Positions 20,785-30,300 are shown, counted from the stretch's first letter. The stretch is DNA of 45,188 nucleotides from a bacterium UBP8_UBA817 (GCA_945898045.1 CAMDGG010000003.1:74529-119716), one strand, 5' to 3'. The notes: generated by a model from the sequence alone, not told the origin. A program made the numbers and translations.

Positions 20785-21439
20785 TTATACCTGACACCAA
20801 ACCGCATCCAATAAGCTCGTCGCATAATAGGCCTCTACAACCTCCGCGAGATGGACACCTGTCAATTCATGAAGGAGTTGTCGTATTTCTTTCGTATCTG
20901 CACCAGCCTCGCGTAGTAGTGCGAGAGACTGACAGTATTTCGTCAGAATATGGGCTTCACAGGCCCCCTTACTTTGGCCATAACCACCAATAAAATGAAC
21001 TTGTCCGCTCGAATCTCCAATCACCACATGGGCTGTAGCTCGATCTGGAATGTCTGCAAATGACGGCGTCAATTAGTTTGGATAGATGAGCCCCTGTACC
21101 CACGTTATCTCGCGTGTGGTGAAAGTAGGGAGGCTGGTCAGCTATTTTCTCGATAAAATCCTGAAGCGCGTTTGGTCTCTTAAAAAAATTCAATACCCGT
21201 TTCTGCGTGTGTACAAAGCTCCAGATTACCCACATAGGTTTAGGCAGAGAGTTCCGGCCGATAAGAGGCCCTGTTCTGGCATCAAATCGTTTTTCACCAG
21301 TTTGAGGTCTTTTTTCATAGACACTCACTTTGATACCGGCATTCGCAAGTGCAAGTGCGGTCGCCAAACCACAAGGTCCTGCCCCTCTAATTTTGACGGT
21401 AATCGTTTCGGGCCGAGCAACATGTTTTTTATGGGGCAT
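20785..21439 (-). pseudogene. FAD-dependent oxidoreductase, frameshifted and shortened
   Basis: IRGAGPCGLATALALANAGIKVSVYEKRP in one frame, then FADIPDRATAHVVIGDSSGQVHFIGGYGQSKGACEAHILTKY in another; frames switch near 21070. Confidence 0.7.
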
Positions 21440-21494
21440 TTGCTTTATTATCGACTACATAAGAATAAAAATTTCATCTTGAGGAGAGTAGCTA

Positions 21495-21731
21495 GTGGAA
21501 ATAGATCACTTGGTCTCAGGTACGCGACTGACCATCAAAGTCAAAGCGCGTGCAAAAACAGACGAGATCATTCTAGACGGCGAGATGATGCTGGTAAAAG
21601 TGAAAGCCCCCGCGCAAGACAATCAGGCCAATGAAGCGGTAATTAAACTCTTAAAGAAAAACTTGGGAATACGATGCGAAATAGTAAGAGGTCATACAAG
21701 TTCTATAAAGCAGATTCAGATTTTCTCATAA
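21495..21731 (+). CDS. YggU/DUF167 family protein
   Basis: LTIKVKARAKTDEIILDG..LLVKVKAPAQDNQANEAVIKLLKKNLGI..IVRGHTSSIKQIQI; GTG start with GAGGAGAG upstream. Confidence 0.88.
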   Translation: MEIDHLVSGTRLTIKVKARAKTDEIILDGEMMLVKVKAPAQDNQANEAVIKLLKKNLGIRCEIVRGHTSSIKQIQIFS

Positions 21732-21774
21732 AATCCAGATGCAAATTTAGTGGATTCATAATAGTCTTAACCCA

Positions 21775-23562
21775 ATGCCAAACCAACAACTCCTATCCAA
21801 CTTAAAAACCTACTTCGGTTTCGATGCCTTTCGTGAATATCAACAAGAAATTATCACAGCCATGTTAGGCCAAAAAGACGTTCTTGCCGTTCTCCCAACG
21901 GGCTCTGGGAAGTCACTCTGCTATCAACTTCCAGCCATTTTAACCCCGGGAACAGCCATCGTTGTGTCACCCTTAATTGCGCTTATGGAAGACCAAGTCC
22001 AATCCCTTCTCGCTATGGGTATTTCGGCTACTTTTTTAAATAGCCAAGTTTCATTTGCAGATCAGAGACACATTCAAGAAAATCTGTCTGATTATCAACT
22101 TTTATACGTAGCCCCAGAACGTCTGATGATGCCCAGTTTTTTAGACTATTTAGATCAGCAAAAAATTTCTTTATTTGTAATTGATGAAGCCCACTGTATT
22201 TCCCAATGGGGCCACGCGTTTCGCCCAGAATACCGACAATTATCTATATTGCGGTCTCGATTTCCCAATCACCCGATTTCTGCATTTACAGCTACGGCAA
22301 CCGAGCGCGTTCGCCACGACATCGTAGAGCAACTCAATTTAAAAAATCCCTTTCAACTCACAGGAAGTTTTGACCGTGACAATCTCTCAATACACATCTT
22401 GCCTCGTGAAAATGGGCGTGACCAACTCCTGAATTTTTTAAAAGCACATCAGGGTGTTTCTGGTATCGTCTACGCCGCTACACGCGATTCGGTTGATAAA
22501 TGGCACGAACTATTAAAGTCACAAGGCTTTTTAGTAGGGAAATATCATGCAGGCCTTTCGGACAATGAGAGACGAAAAGCCCAAGAAGCTTTTTTAAAAG
22601 ACGACATCTTAATCATGGTCGCTACAATTGCCTTCGGAATGGGCGTACACAAGCCCGATGTTCGCCTGATTATCCATATGGATCTCCCGAAAAGTTTCGA
22701 AGGGTACTACCAGGAAATTGGTCGGGCAGGGCGAGACGGGCTCCCTTCAGAATGTTTGCTTCTCTATGGCACCCAAGATTATCTTTTGCAAAAACGATTC
22801 CATAGCCAAATTGAAGACGTGGCCATCAAAATGAATCTCATTCGTAGTCTCGAACAATTTTTTGCGTTTTGTTTTTCAACCGAATGCCGACGCAAGGAAA
22901 TGTTACACTATTTTGGAGAAAACTACCCAAAAGAAAACTGTGGCAATTGCGACAACTGCCTCAACGACGCCATCGCAGAAGATGCCACCATCATTGCCCA
23001 AAAAATTCTCTCTTGCATCTATCGTATGCAACAACGATTCGGTCTCAACCTAGTGATTGATGTGCTTAGTGGCTCCGATACGCAGGCGATTCGCAATAAT
23101 CAGTTTGAAAAACTATCAACATACGGACTCCTCAAAGAACACTCTAAATTGGAAATCAGGCACTATATTTTTTCGCTCATTAATCAAAATTACGCCCATA
23201 TTACAGAAGGCGATTACCCCATCCTAAAACTAACCGAAAACGCCAAAAAAGTATTACGAAGTGAAGAAACTGTAAGTATTCGCCGCCGTATAATTAAGCC
23301 CGGAAAAACTACCAAAACTAAAGCTAGCAACCAAGCCTTGCCCAAAGAGTCTATAGATCTTTTTGCCAAACTCAAAGTACTACGAAAACAACTCGCCGAT
23401 GAAATTGGCATTGCTCCGTACATGATCTTTCACGACAAACATCTGCAGCACATGGCCCTCGTAAAACCAAAAAACGAAACGGAATTTAGCCAAGTCCAAG
23501 GCGTAGGCGAACAAAAACTAAAACGCTTCGCCAAGCCATTTCTTAACTGTATAAAATCGTAA
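21775..23562 (+). CDS. recQ: ATP-dependent DNA helicase RecQ
   Basis: FGFDAFREYQQEIITAMLGQKDVLAVLPTGSGKSLCYQLPA, DEAHCISQWGHAFRPEYRQL, Zn-binding C..CGNCDNC, HRDC C-terminus. Confidence 0.96.
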   Translation: MPNQQLLSNLKTYFGFDAFREYQQEIITAMLGQKDVLAVLPTGSGKSLCYQLPAILTPGTAIVVSPLIALMEDQVQSLLAMGISATFLNSQVSFADQRHIQENLSDYQLLYVAPERLMMPSFLDYLDQQKISLFVIDEAHCISQWGHAFRPEYRQLSILRSRFPNHPISAFTATATERVRHDIVEQLNLKNPFQLTGSFDRDNLSIHILPRENGRDQLLNFLKAHQGVSGIVYAATRDSVDKWHELLKSQGFLVGKYHAGLSDNERRKAQEAFLKDDILIMVATIAFGMGVHKPDVRLIIHMDLPKSFEGYYQEIGRAGRDGLPSECLLLYGTQDYLLQKRFHSQIEDVAIKMNLIRSLEQFFAFCFSTECRRKEMLHYFGENYPKENCGNCDNCLNDAIAEDATIIAQKILSCIYRMQQRFGLNLVIDVLSGSDTQAIRNNQFEKLSTYGLLKEHSKLEIRHYIFSLINQNYAHITEGDYPILKLTENAKKVLRSEETVSIRRRIIKPGKTTKTKASNQALPKESIDLFAKLKVLRKQLADEIGIAPYMIFHDKHLQHMALVKPKNETEFSQVQGVGEQKLKRFAKPFLNCIKS

Positions 23563-25132
23563 TTGCTTTGGGCTCTTTCTTTATGCGGAATTTCAAGAAT
23601 TTCTGAATCGAATTAAGTGATACAAAGACAGTTTTTTTCGGGCTTTTCCAAGTCCTAGAAGAAAGCGTCAGAGACTTGCCTTGATAGACAATAGCGGTCG
23701 CTTGTTTCTTTTTATACGTGACATCCAGATTTAAATTCCGAGCCAAAGCCAGAAGCGGAACCATCATTCGTCCTTCATCATCAATAAATGCAGATTCCTC
23801 AGCATCCTCAGATAAAGCCATCGGTGCATTATTGATATAAACCAGTATGGCTTTTCCATAGGGAGATTTGGGGAGCGCTGGCGAAAGCTGAAAAAGATAC
23901 GGTGTAAAATCAGGCGATTTAAAATCAAACATATCAACCAAATTATTGGCTGCAGCATCACGACGATTAAACGCAGGCAGTTTCCAATTCCATTCAATAA
24001 ATTTAAGAATAGACGTTGTGTCATAAAGCACATGACTCACATAATTCTTTTTGGCAAACGGAGAAATCACGAGTGCCGGAATCCGAGGCCCGCGTCCTTC
24101 CAGTCCATCAGGGCTACGCTGGGATTTCTCGATTTGTGGCGGCACAACATGATCCCAATATCCGCCTGATTCATCGTACGTCAAAATAATTGCCGTATCT
24201 TTCCAATACGGACTCGACATGATCAAATTAATCGTTTTAACAGAAAAACTTTCCCACATCGGAGAACTTTGCCCAGGATGTTCATCCTCACCTTCGCCTG
24301 CTTTAACATACACAACAGCCGGCAACGTTTTGGCCTTAATATTCTTTTCTAACTCACTATAATCTTTTATATTTTTCTTGTAAGCGCCTTGCTCATACCG
24401 ATCAAAATACTGAAACGGATTATGGTGTGCGACATACGTATCATCTGCATCCGTGCCATGCCGATAGCCACCTTGATACCAAGACCAGTCAATCTTATTC
24501 TGGCTCAAAACATCTCCTATATTTTTATACTTGAGTCCATCGGCGCGAACCCGTTTTGATCCACCAGTTGGTCCATAGGCTGGTAGTGGATCGCCTGTAA
24601 TTTCATCACCCGCATTACCCGATTGTGCCGAAATCAAGTACAAAGCCCCAGGCGTAGAAGGCCCGAAAACAGGCTGAAACCAATTATCAGCTAAACTAAA
24701 ATGTTGGGCATACTGCCATGATGCAGCCAATGTCCTGTAATCGTAATACCCCATTGCGGTTCGTCCGCTACCTTTTTTGTGCTTTTCAGACTGAATAAAG
24801 AACTTATCCATCTTGCCCTTGTTGTAGGACTTAATCATCGCCCCATAATCATGATTAGGATCAGGCGTGATCAGTTCGGTTTTGCCAAAAAGATAGGGCG
24901 CTACTTTTTTACCTTTCGTATCTAAATTGAAAGCCCCCGTAGGAATACCATTAACAGCTGGCGTTCCAGGGAGCGCTAGGAAGCCAGGTGCTTTTGGGTA
25001 TGTGCCAAAATAATGGTCAAAGGATCTGTTTTCTTGGTAGATAACGACAATATGCTTAATCGGAGAAGAGGTGTCAGCATATATAAACGACGTAAAAAAA
25101 AGTGCGGAAAGAGCGAGAAGGGCTCTAGCCAT
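23543..25132 (-). CDS. Secreted phosphoesterase (phospholipase C/acid phosphatase superfamily) with C-terminal copper-amine-oxidase-N-like stalk domain
   Basis: Signal peptide; IKHIVVIYQENRSFDHYFGTYP, DNWFQPVFGPSTPG, IILTYDESGGYWDHVVPP; C-terminal FIDDEGRMMVPLLALARNLNLDVTYKKKQATAIVYQGKSLTL. Confidence 0.85.
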   Translation of the reverse strand: MARALLALSALFFTSFIYADTSSPIKHIVVIYQENRSFDHYFGTYPKAPGFLALPGTPAVNGIPTGAFNLDTKGKKVAPYLFGKTELITPDPNHDYGAMIKSYNKGKMDKFFIQSEKHKKGSGRTAMGYYDYRTLAASWQYAQHFSLADNWFQPVFGPSTPGALYLISAQSGNAGDEITGDPLPAYGPTGGSKRVRADGLKYKNIGDVLSQNKIDWSWYQGGYRHGTDADDTYVAHHNPFQYFDRYEQGAYKKNIKDYSELEKNIKAKTLPAVVYVKAGEGEDEHPGQSSPMWESFSVKTINLIMSSPYWKDTAIILTYDESGGYWDHVVPPQIEKSQRSPDGLEGRGPRIPALVISPFAKKNYVSHVLYDTTSILKFIEWNWKLPAFNRRDAAANNLVDMFDFKSPDFTPYLFQLSPALPKSPYGKAILVYINNAPMALSEDAEESAFIDDEGRMMVPLLALARNLNLDVTYKKKQATAIVYQGKSLTLSSRTWKSPKKTVFVSLNSIQKFLKFRIKKEPKAITILYS

Positions 25133-25133
25133 T

Positions 25134-26822
25134 CTACCGAGCTTTGGCTCTCGTAACCAATGGCTTGCGATTTTCGCCAGCAGATTGAAATGCTTTTAAA
25201 ATCGCTTGTGAATCACCAGTGGGTACAGAAATAAAAGAAAATTTATCTAATAATTGGACATCCCGAATTAATTTTCCAGGAACTTGACTTTCATTTTCTA
25301 TTAACTGAATTAAGCGAGGTACAGTAAATCCATCAGCTTTACCCTTAGCAACAAAAAGACGCGTACGGCCATCAACGCTTCCACCTTCACTACCAGATGA
25401 ACGCTCACGACGATCACCACTACGAGGGCGATCACTACCACTACGCTCGCGGTCTCTATAGGATGTCTCCGGTCTAGGGCGAGAACGACGTGTGTTGCCA
25501 TCAATAACCCGATAACGAGATTCTTCCAAACTATCTTTAAAGTGACTTTGAAGCATGGCTGAAACAACCGTCTGGACATCATATTTTTTAAGAAGTTCTT
25601 CTGCAAAATTAGTAAGCACAGGATTGTCATGATGTTCAATTGCAATCGCCAATTGTTTTTCGAAACGAACTTTCTTCGCTTCAATCAAATCATGAACACT
25701 TGGAATGGTCATGGCGTTAATAGTTTGTTTAGAAATGCGTTGAATATACGTGATTTTAGAATACTCAGATGACGTAATAATCGTGATAGCAATCCCATTT
25801 TTACCCGCACGTCCTGTACGACCAATACGGTGTACATACGTTTCGGGATCTTGAGGAATAGCAAAGTTAATAACATGCGATAAATCTTGTACATCAATAC
25901 CGCGTGAAGCGACATCCGTTGCAACCAAAATCGTTAATTGACGATTCTTAAACTTATCTAAAATCTTAATACGTTGACTCTGAGAAATATCACCATGCAG
26001 TCCGTCTGCAGAATAACCACGCTCCATCAACTGACGCGTAATTGCATCAACATCAATCTTGGTGCGGCAAAATATAATGCCGTAAAAGTCATCCGCCGCT
26101 TCAATCACACGAATCAACGACTCAAATTTATCATCGCGGTGTACTTCAAGATAAAACTGCTCAGTAGAATTGGTTGCAGACGTATTAGCTGCGACAGAAA
26201 CCGTTTCATATTTGCGCATATAAGTTTTTGCAATACTTAAAATTGCGGGAGGCATCGTTGCCGAAAATAAAAAGACCCGTTTTTCTTTGCTGCTAACAGA
26301 AAGAATGGCTTCGATATCTTCTTTAAAGCCCATATTAAGCATTTCATCGGCTTCATCCAAAACCAAAAATGCCAATTCATCCAAACGCAATGTCTTACGC
26401 TTAATGTGATCCAAAAGACGTCCTGGAGTTCCAACAACAATATCCGCTTTCTTTAATGCTTTAAATTGTGGTTCAAACGCTTGGCCGCCATAAACAGCTG
26501 TGATTTCAATTTGTTTCTTGCCTCTAAGGGAGTCTAATTCGTTGGCAATTTGAATCGCCAATTCTCGTGTAGGCGCCAAAACCAAAGCTTTTACACAAGG
26601 TGGATTAGCATGATCTAAAACTTCTAAAATAGGAAGTCCAAACGCGGCTGTTTTACCTGTTCCTGTTTGTGCTTGACCAATAAAGTCGGTATCGCTTGAA
26701 AGAAGTAGTGGTATGCTTTGTGCTTGAATAGGAGTGGGGTGTGTGAAGCCTTTTTCTAGTAGTGCGGTTAATAAGATCTCAGATAACCCAAGGTCTTGAA
26801 ATGTCGGGGGTGTTGAATTCAT
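25134..26822 (-). CDS. DEAD-box RNA helicase (DeaD/CsdA type) with C-terminal DbpA-like RNA-binding domain
   Basis: AQTGTGKTAAFGLPILE, VLDEADEML, SATMP, HRIGRTGRAGK; Arg/Ser-rich linker; C-terminal RLFVAKGKADGFTVPRLIQLIENESQ. Confidence 0.95.
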   Translation of the reverse strand: MNSTPPTFQDLGLSEILLTALLEKGFTHPTPIQAQSIPLLLSSDTDFIGQAQTGTGKTAAFGLPILEVLDHANPPCVKALVLAPTRELAIQIANELDSLRGKKQIEITAVYGGQAFEPQFKALKKADIVVGTPGRLLDHIKRKTLRLDELAFLVLDEADEMLNMGFKEDIEAILSVSSKEKRVFLFSATMPPAILSIAKTYMRKYETVSVAANTSATNSTEQFYLEVHRDDKFESLIRVIEAADDFYGIIFCRTKIDVDAITRQLMERGYSADGLHGDISQSQRIKILDKFKNRQLTILVATDVASRGIDVQDLSHVINFAIPQDPETYVHRIGRTGRAGKNGIAITIITSSEYSKITYIQRISKQTINAMTIPSVHDLIEAKKVRFEKQLAIAIEHHDNPVLTNFAEELLKKYDVQTVVSAMLQSHFKDSLEESRYRVIDGNTRRSRPRPETSYRDRERSGSDRPRSGDRRERSSGSEGGSVDGRTRLFVAKGKADGFTVPRLIQLIENESQVPGKLIRDVQLLDKFSFISVPTGDSQAILKAFQSAGENRKPLVTRAKAR

Positions 26823-26929
26823 AATGATATACTCTCTTTGCTTGCTTGATTAATAAATAAAATGGAAAGTGCAGTATAACAGAGAATCCTAAATTTCGGA
26901 AACCACGGTAAAAAAAGAGGAAATTGAAC

Positions 26930-27721
26930 ATGAATGGCATGCTAATTTTTAAAAATTTCACGACATATCTGTCACTAAGATTGGAAGCCATCGCAGGGGT
27001 TCTGCTTGTTGCCAGTGTAGGGTGGTTGATTATTAAACGTTTGGAAGGCGTGATCCTAAAAGCTTTCGTTAAAATGCGTTTAGATTCCACCCTCAGTATT
27101 TTTTTAAAAAACTTAATTTCTATCTTATTAAAAGTCATTTTATTTATGACGGTTTTATCGATGGCCGGCGTCAAAATCGCCTCCATTTTAGCTGTCTTGG
27201 GTGCCGCCAGTTTGGCATTGGGTCTTTCTCTTCAAAGCAGCTTGTCTAATATTGCAGGGGGCGTCATTCTTTTGGCGATTCGTCCCTTTCGTGTGGGGGA
27301 TGTGATTGAAATAGGTGTTTTTTCTGGAAAGGTACATGCGATTCAAATTTTTAATACCGTGATTAAAACGGCCGACAATAAAACCATTTTTATCCCCAAT
27401 GCTAAGTTAATGGGGGAGTCCATCACAAACGCCTCTATCGAAAGTAAGCGTCGTCTCGATATTACATTTCCGGTCTCGCCAAATACAGACATTAAAAAAG
27501 CAAAAGGCCTTATCCAAGAAATTTTAAATAAAAATGAAGATATTGTTCGAGATCCCGAACCGGTTGTTTATATAGGAGAGTGGGGACAGGCTGGTCTACC
27601 TATAGGTATAAGAGTCTGGTGTAAAAGCGCAGACTATCTCGCCATCAAACAAGACGTCATTGAATCTGTAAAAGCAGTCTTTGACGACAACAGTATCCAG
27701 ATCTTTGTGGGGGGTGGGTAG
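26930..27721 (+). CDS. Small-conductance mechanosensitive channel, MscS family
   Basis: VLGAASLALGLSLQSSLSNIAGGVILLAIRPFRVGDVIEIGVFSGKVHAIQIFNTVIKTADNKTIFIPN. Confidence 0.93.
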   Translation: MNGMLIFKNFTTYLSLRLEAIAGVLLVASVGWLIIKRLEGVILKAFVKMRLDSTLSIFLKNLISILLKVILFMTVLSMAGVKIASILAVLGAASLALGLSLQSSLSNIAGGVILLAIRPFRVGDVIEIGVFSGKVHAIQIFNTVIKTADNKTIFIPNAKLMGESITNASIESKRRLDITFPVSPNTDIKKAKGLIQEILNKNEDIVRDPEPVVYIGEWGQAGLPIGIRVWCKSADYLAIKQDVIESVKAVFDDNSIQIFVGGG

Positions 27722-27739
27722 AGGCGGCGCGAAAAATGG

Positions 27740-27768
27740 TTGAACTTTAAGTAAACTTGTCCTAATAT
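27740..27768 (+). promoter_or_regulatory. Sigma70-like promoter of rpmB-rpmG
   Basis: TTGAAC (27740-27745), 17-nt spacer, TAATAT (27763-27768). Confidence 0.6.
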
Positions 27769-27824
27769 TTACTTCTTTATTTTTAAAATTCACGCAGGTA
27801 CTACGCGTTATAGAGGGTTTAGAG

Positions 27825-28043
27825 ATGGCTAAAGAGTGTCAAATTTCAAAGAAAAAAGGTCTCGTTGGTAACAACGTAAGTCACTCCAAGCGTCGCACAA
27901 AGCGTCGTCAGGAAGTAAACTTGCAGTGGAAGAAATTCTGGGATCCAACCGAAGAAAAGTGGGTGCGTCTTCGTGTTTGCACCAATATTGTTAAATCAAT
28001 TAATAAAAAAGGCCTTAGCGCAGTTCTTAAAATCTACCAATAG
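27825..28043 (+). CDS. rpmB: 50S ribosomal protein L28
   Basis: MAKECQISKKKGLVGNNVSHSKRRTKRRQEVNLQ. Confidence 0.95.
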   Translation: MAKECQISKKKGLVGNNVSHSKRRTKRRQEVNLQWKKFWDPTEEKWVRLRVCTNIVKSINKKGLSAVLKIYQ

Positions 28044-28058
28044 AAAAAGGGCATTTCA

Positions 28059-28220
28059 ATGGCAAAAAAAGGCAACCGTCTTCACATTGTTTTAAAAAGC
28101 ACAGAAAGTGGTCACATGTACCACAGCACTAAAAACAAAAATAACACGTCTGAAAAAATGGAAATACTCAAGTATGATCCGTTAGTCAGAAAACATGTCG
28201 CTTACAAAGAGAAAAAGTAA
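28059..28220 (+). CDS. rpmG: 50S ribosomal protein L33 (cysteine-free form); absent from the supplied ORF track
   Basis: Own translation: [53 protein letters not shown] (53 aa), between L28 and citrate synthase. Confidence 0.95.
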   Translation: MAKKGNRLHIVLKSTESGHMYHSTKNKNNTSEKMEILKYDPLVRKHVAYKEKK

Positions 28221-28223
28221 GCC

Positions 28224-29531
28224 ATGACAGCTAAAGCACCGTTACAAAATTTAGCTTCCAAAATCATAAAAAATAATACGATCAATCAAGCCCTTTATGA
28301 CGAGATTGAAGTAAAACGTGGTTTAAGAAACAAAGATGGTAGTGGTGTATTGGCTGGTCTCACCAGCATTTCCTCAGTAATTGGCGCCAGGATGATTGAT
28401 TATCAACGCTACCCTGTAGAAGGCGAGCTGAGTTATCGTGGTTATAATATATTTGATATTGCTGAAACGTTTAAATTAAAAGATCGTTTTGCATTCGAAA
28501 AAACAGCCTACCTTCTCCTAGTAGGTGAAATCGCCGATAAAGAAAACGAAAAAGCATTCATTCAACTCGTGTCAGAAAGACGTGCAATCCCAGAAGTCAT
28601 TATGAAGAATGTCATTCAGGGCATTCCCAGTAAAGACATCATGAATAAACTGCAAACAGCAGTATCAGCGCTCTACTCACAAGACGCCGATCCAGATTCT
28701 CTAGATCCCTTCGAAAACTTCCTAAAAGCAGTCGACTTGATGGCAAAAATGCCCATAATTACCGCTTATGCATACCTCGCAACCTATAAAGAAAATCCGA
28801 AATTTGTTGTGCCAGAACCCAGTATGTCGCAAGCAGAAGCATTTCTCTACGTACTTGGTGAAGGAAAAGCCCCAAGTGAATTTGACGCACAAATCTTAGA
28901 CCTTTGTCTCGCTATTCACGCAGAACATGGCGGTGGAAACAATTCTACATTCACAACCTACGTCGTATCTTCAAGTGGCACCGATATCTATTCGGCAGTG
29001 GCGGCTTCTATTTCAAGTCTAAAAGGTCCTCTCCATGGATCTGCCAATAGCAAGGTCATGGGTATGATGGATGACATCAAAAAACATGTGAAAAATTGGG
29101 ACAATAAAGAAGAAGTTCGCAACTATCTCCAAAAAATAATGGAGCAAAAAGCCCATGACAAATCCGGAAAAATTTACGGGCTAGGCCATGCGGTCTACAC
29201 CAAATCTGATCCTCGTGCCCTTCTTTTGAAAATCCAAGCACAAAAATTAGCAGAATTAAAAGGCCGCCAAGATGAGCTTAAACTTTATCTAACCATCGAA
29301 ACAGAAGGCCCCGAGCTTTTTCAGAGCGTTAAAGGCGATAAAAAAGTAATTTCCGCCAACGTCGACTTCTTCTCGGGATTTGTATATGACTGCCTAGGAA
29401 TTCCCAAAGAAATCTATACACCCATGTTCGCCATGGCCCGAGTTGTCGGATGGTGTGCACACAGAATCGAAGAAGGTCTCTCTGGAAAACGGATTATTCG
29501 TCCGGGGTATAAGTACGTTAAGCAGGGTTAG
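28224..29531 (+). CDS. gltA: Citrate synthase
   Basis: AEHGGGNNSTFTTYVVSSSGTDIYSAVAASISSLKGPLHG, YGLGHAVYTKSDPRA, VDFFSGFVYDCLGIP. Confidence 0.95.
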   Translation: MTAKAPLQNLASKIIKNNTINQALYDEIEVKRGLRNKDGSGVLAGLTSISSVIGARMIDYQRYPVEGELSYRGYNIFDIAETFKLKDRFAFEKTAYLLLVGEIADKENEKAFIQLVSERRAIPEVIMKNVIQGIPSKDIMNKLQTAVSALYSQDADPDSLDPFENFLKAVDLMAKMPIITAYAYLATYKENPKFVVPEPSMSQAEAFLYVLGEGKAPSEFDAQILDLCLAIHAEHGGGNNSTFTTYVVSSSGTDIYSAVAASISSLKGPLHGSANSKVMGMMDDIKKHVKNWDNKEEVRNYLQKIMEQKAHDKSGKIYGLGHAVYTKSDPRALLLKIQAQKLAELKGRQDELKLYLTIETEGPELFQSVKGDKKVISANVDFFSGFVYDCLGIPKEIYTPMFAMARVVGWCAHRIEEGLSGKRIIRPGYKYVKQG

Positions 29532-29540
29532 AGTCTAAAC

Positions 29541-29628
29541 ACCCCGCCCTTCGGGCACCCCTCTATTAGAGGGGAATGGACTGAATACGATGCGGTCAAA
29601 TTCCCCTTCTGTGAAGGAGGGACGGGGT
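29541..29628. repeat. About 88-bp composite palindromic intergenic element with terminal inverted repeats
   Basis: Starts ACCCCGCCC and ends GGGACGGGGT; internal hairpins GCCC-TTC-GGGC, CCCCTCT-ATT-AGAGGGG, CCTTC-TGT-GAAGG. Confidence 0.7.
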
Positions 29629-29675
29629 AGTTAAAGGTCTAACTAGAAAAACATATATTTTAATGGTATGTTTTA

Positions 29676-29685
29676 TAGATATCTA
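29676..29685. promoter_or_regulatory. Candidate TA operator (TAGATATCTA palindrome; further TATCTA half-sites at 29704-29709 and 29720-29725)
   Basis: Perfect 10-bp palindrome plus repeated half-sites immediately upstream of the antitoxin ATG. Confidence 0.5.
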
Positions 29686-29724
29686 AAATGGGTATTTTTT
29701 TAGTATCTAGTTAAGGAGGTATCT

Positions 29725-29961
29725 ATGAATAGACATGCAATTTCATTAAAAGTTAGGGAAGATTTGTATGAAGAGGCAGAGATATTGCGCCTTAGCTTTC
29801 ACAAACCTCGAAATGCATACATTAATGATGCTATCGCTTTTTACAATCACATTATGCGTAAAGAAATGCTCAAGGTGCAGTTGCAAAAAGAATCAAAGCT
29901 AGTAAAAAAACACTCCATAAAAATTCTTCAGGAACTAGACGCATTAGATGATAGATTTTGA
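29725..29961 (+). CDS. Putative ribbon-helix-helix-type antitoxin
   Basis: 78-aa charged protein (ISLKVREDLYEEAEILRLSFHKPRNAYINDAIAFYN) overlapping a PemK/MazF-like toxin gene by 14 bp; AAGGAGG RBS. Confidence 0.75.
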   Translation: MNRHAISLKVREDLYEEAEILRLSFHKPRNAYINDAIAFYNHIMRKEMLKVQLQKESKLVKKHSIKILQELDALDDRF

Positions 29962-30295
29962 ATTTAAACAACACGCTATTTATCTCGCTGATTTAAGTCC
30001 AAGATTTGGAACAGAACCAGGTAAAAAAAGACCTGTAGTCATTATTCAAACAGACTTACTGAATAGTGTTCATCCAAGTACAGTCGTGTGCCCAATTTCC
30101 TCTCAGGTCATTAAAGGCGTTTCCATTTTACGGATTCACTTAAATGATCCTCTCAATGGCCTTGAAAAACCTTCTGATATTTTGGTAGACCAAATCCGTG
30201 CAATTGATAATCAGCGATTTATATCATTATTGGGACAACTGTCTCCAGTTCAAATTAAGAAATTAAATCGTGCGTTGGAAGTGTTGTTGTTTTAG
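29948..30295 (+). CDS. PemK/MazF-family toxin (endoribonuclease)
   Basis: IYLADLSPRFGTEPGKKRPVVIIQTDLLN, STVVCPISSQ, ILVDQIRAIDNQRF. Confidence 0.9.
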   Translation: MIDFEFKQHAIYLADLSPRFGTEPGKKRPVVIIQTDLLNSVHPSTVVCPISSQVIKGVSILRIHLNDPLNGLEKPSDILVDQIRAIDNQRFISLLGQLSPVQIKKLNRALEVLLF

Positions 30296-30300
30296 AAAGA

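Noticed and set aside
20700-20993. Plus-strand 97-aa ORF
   Set aside because: Antisense to the FAD-oxidoreductase pseudogene; no recognisable domain.
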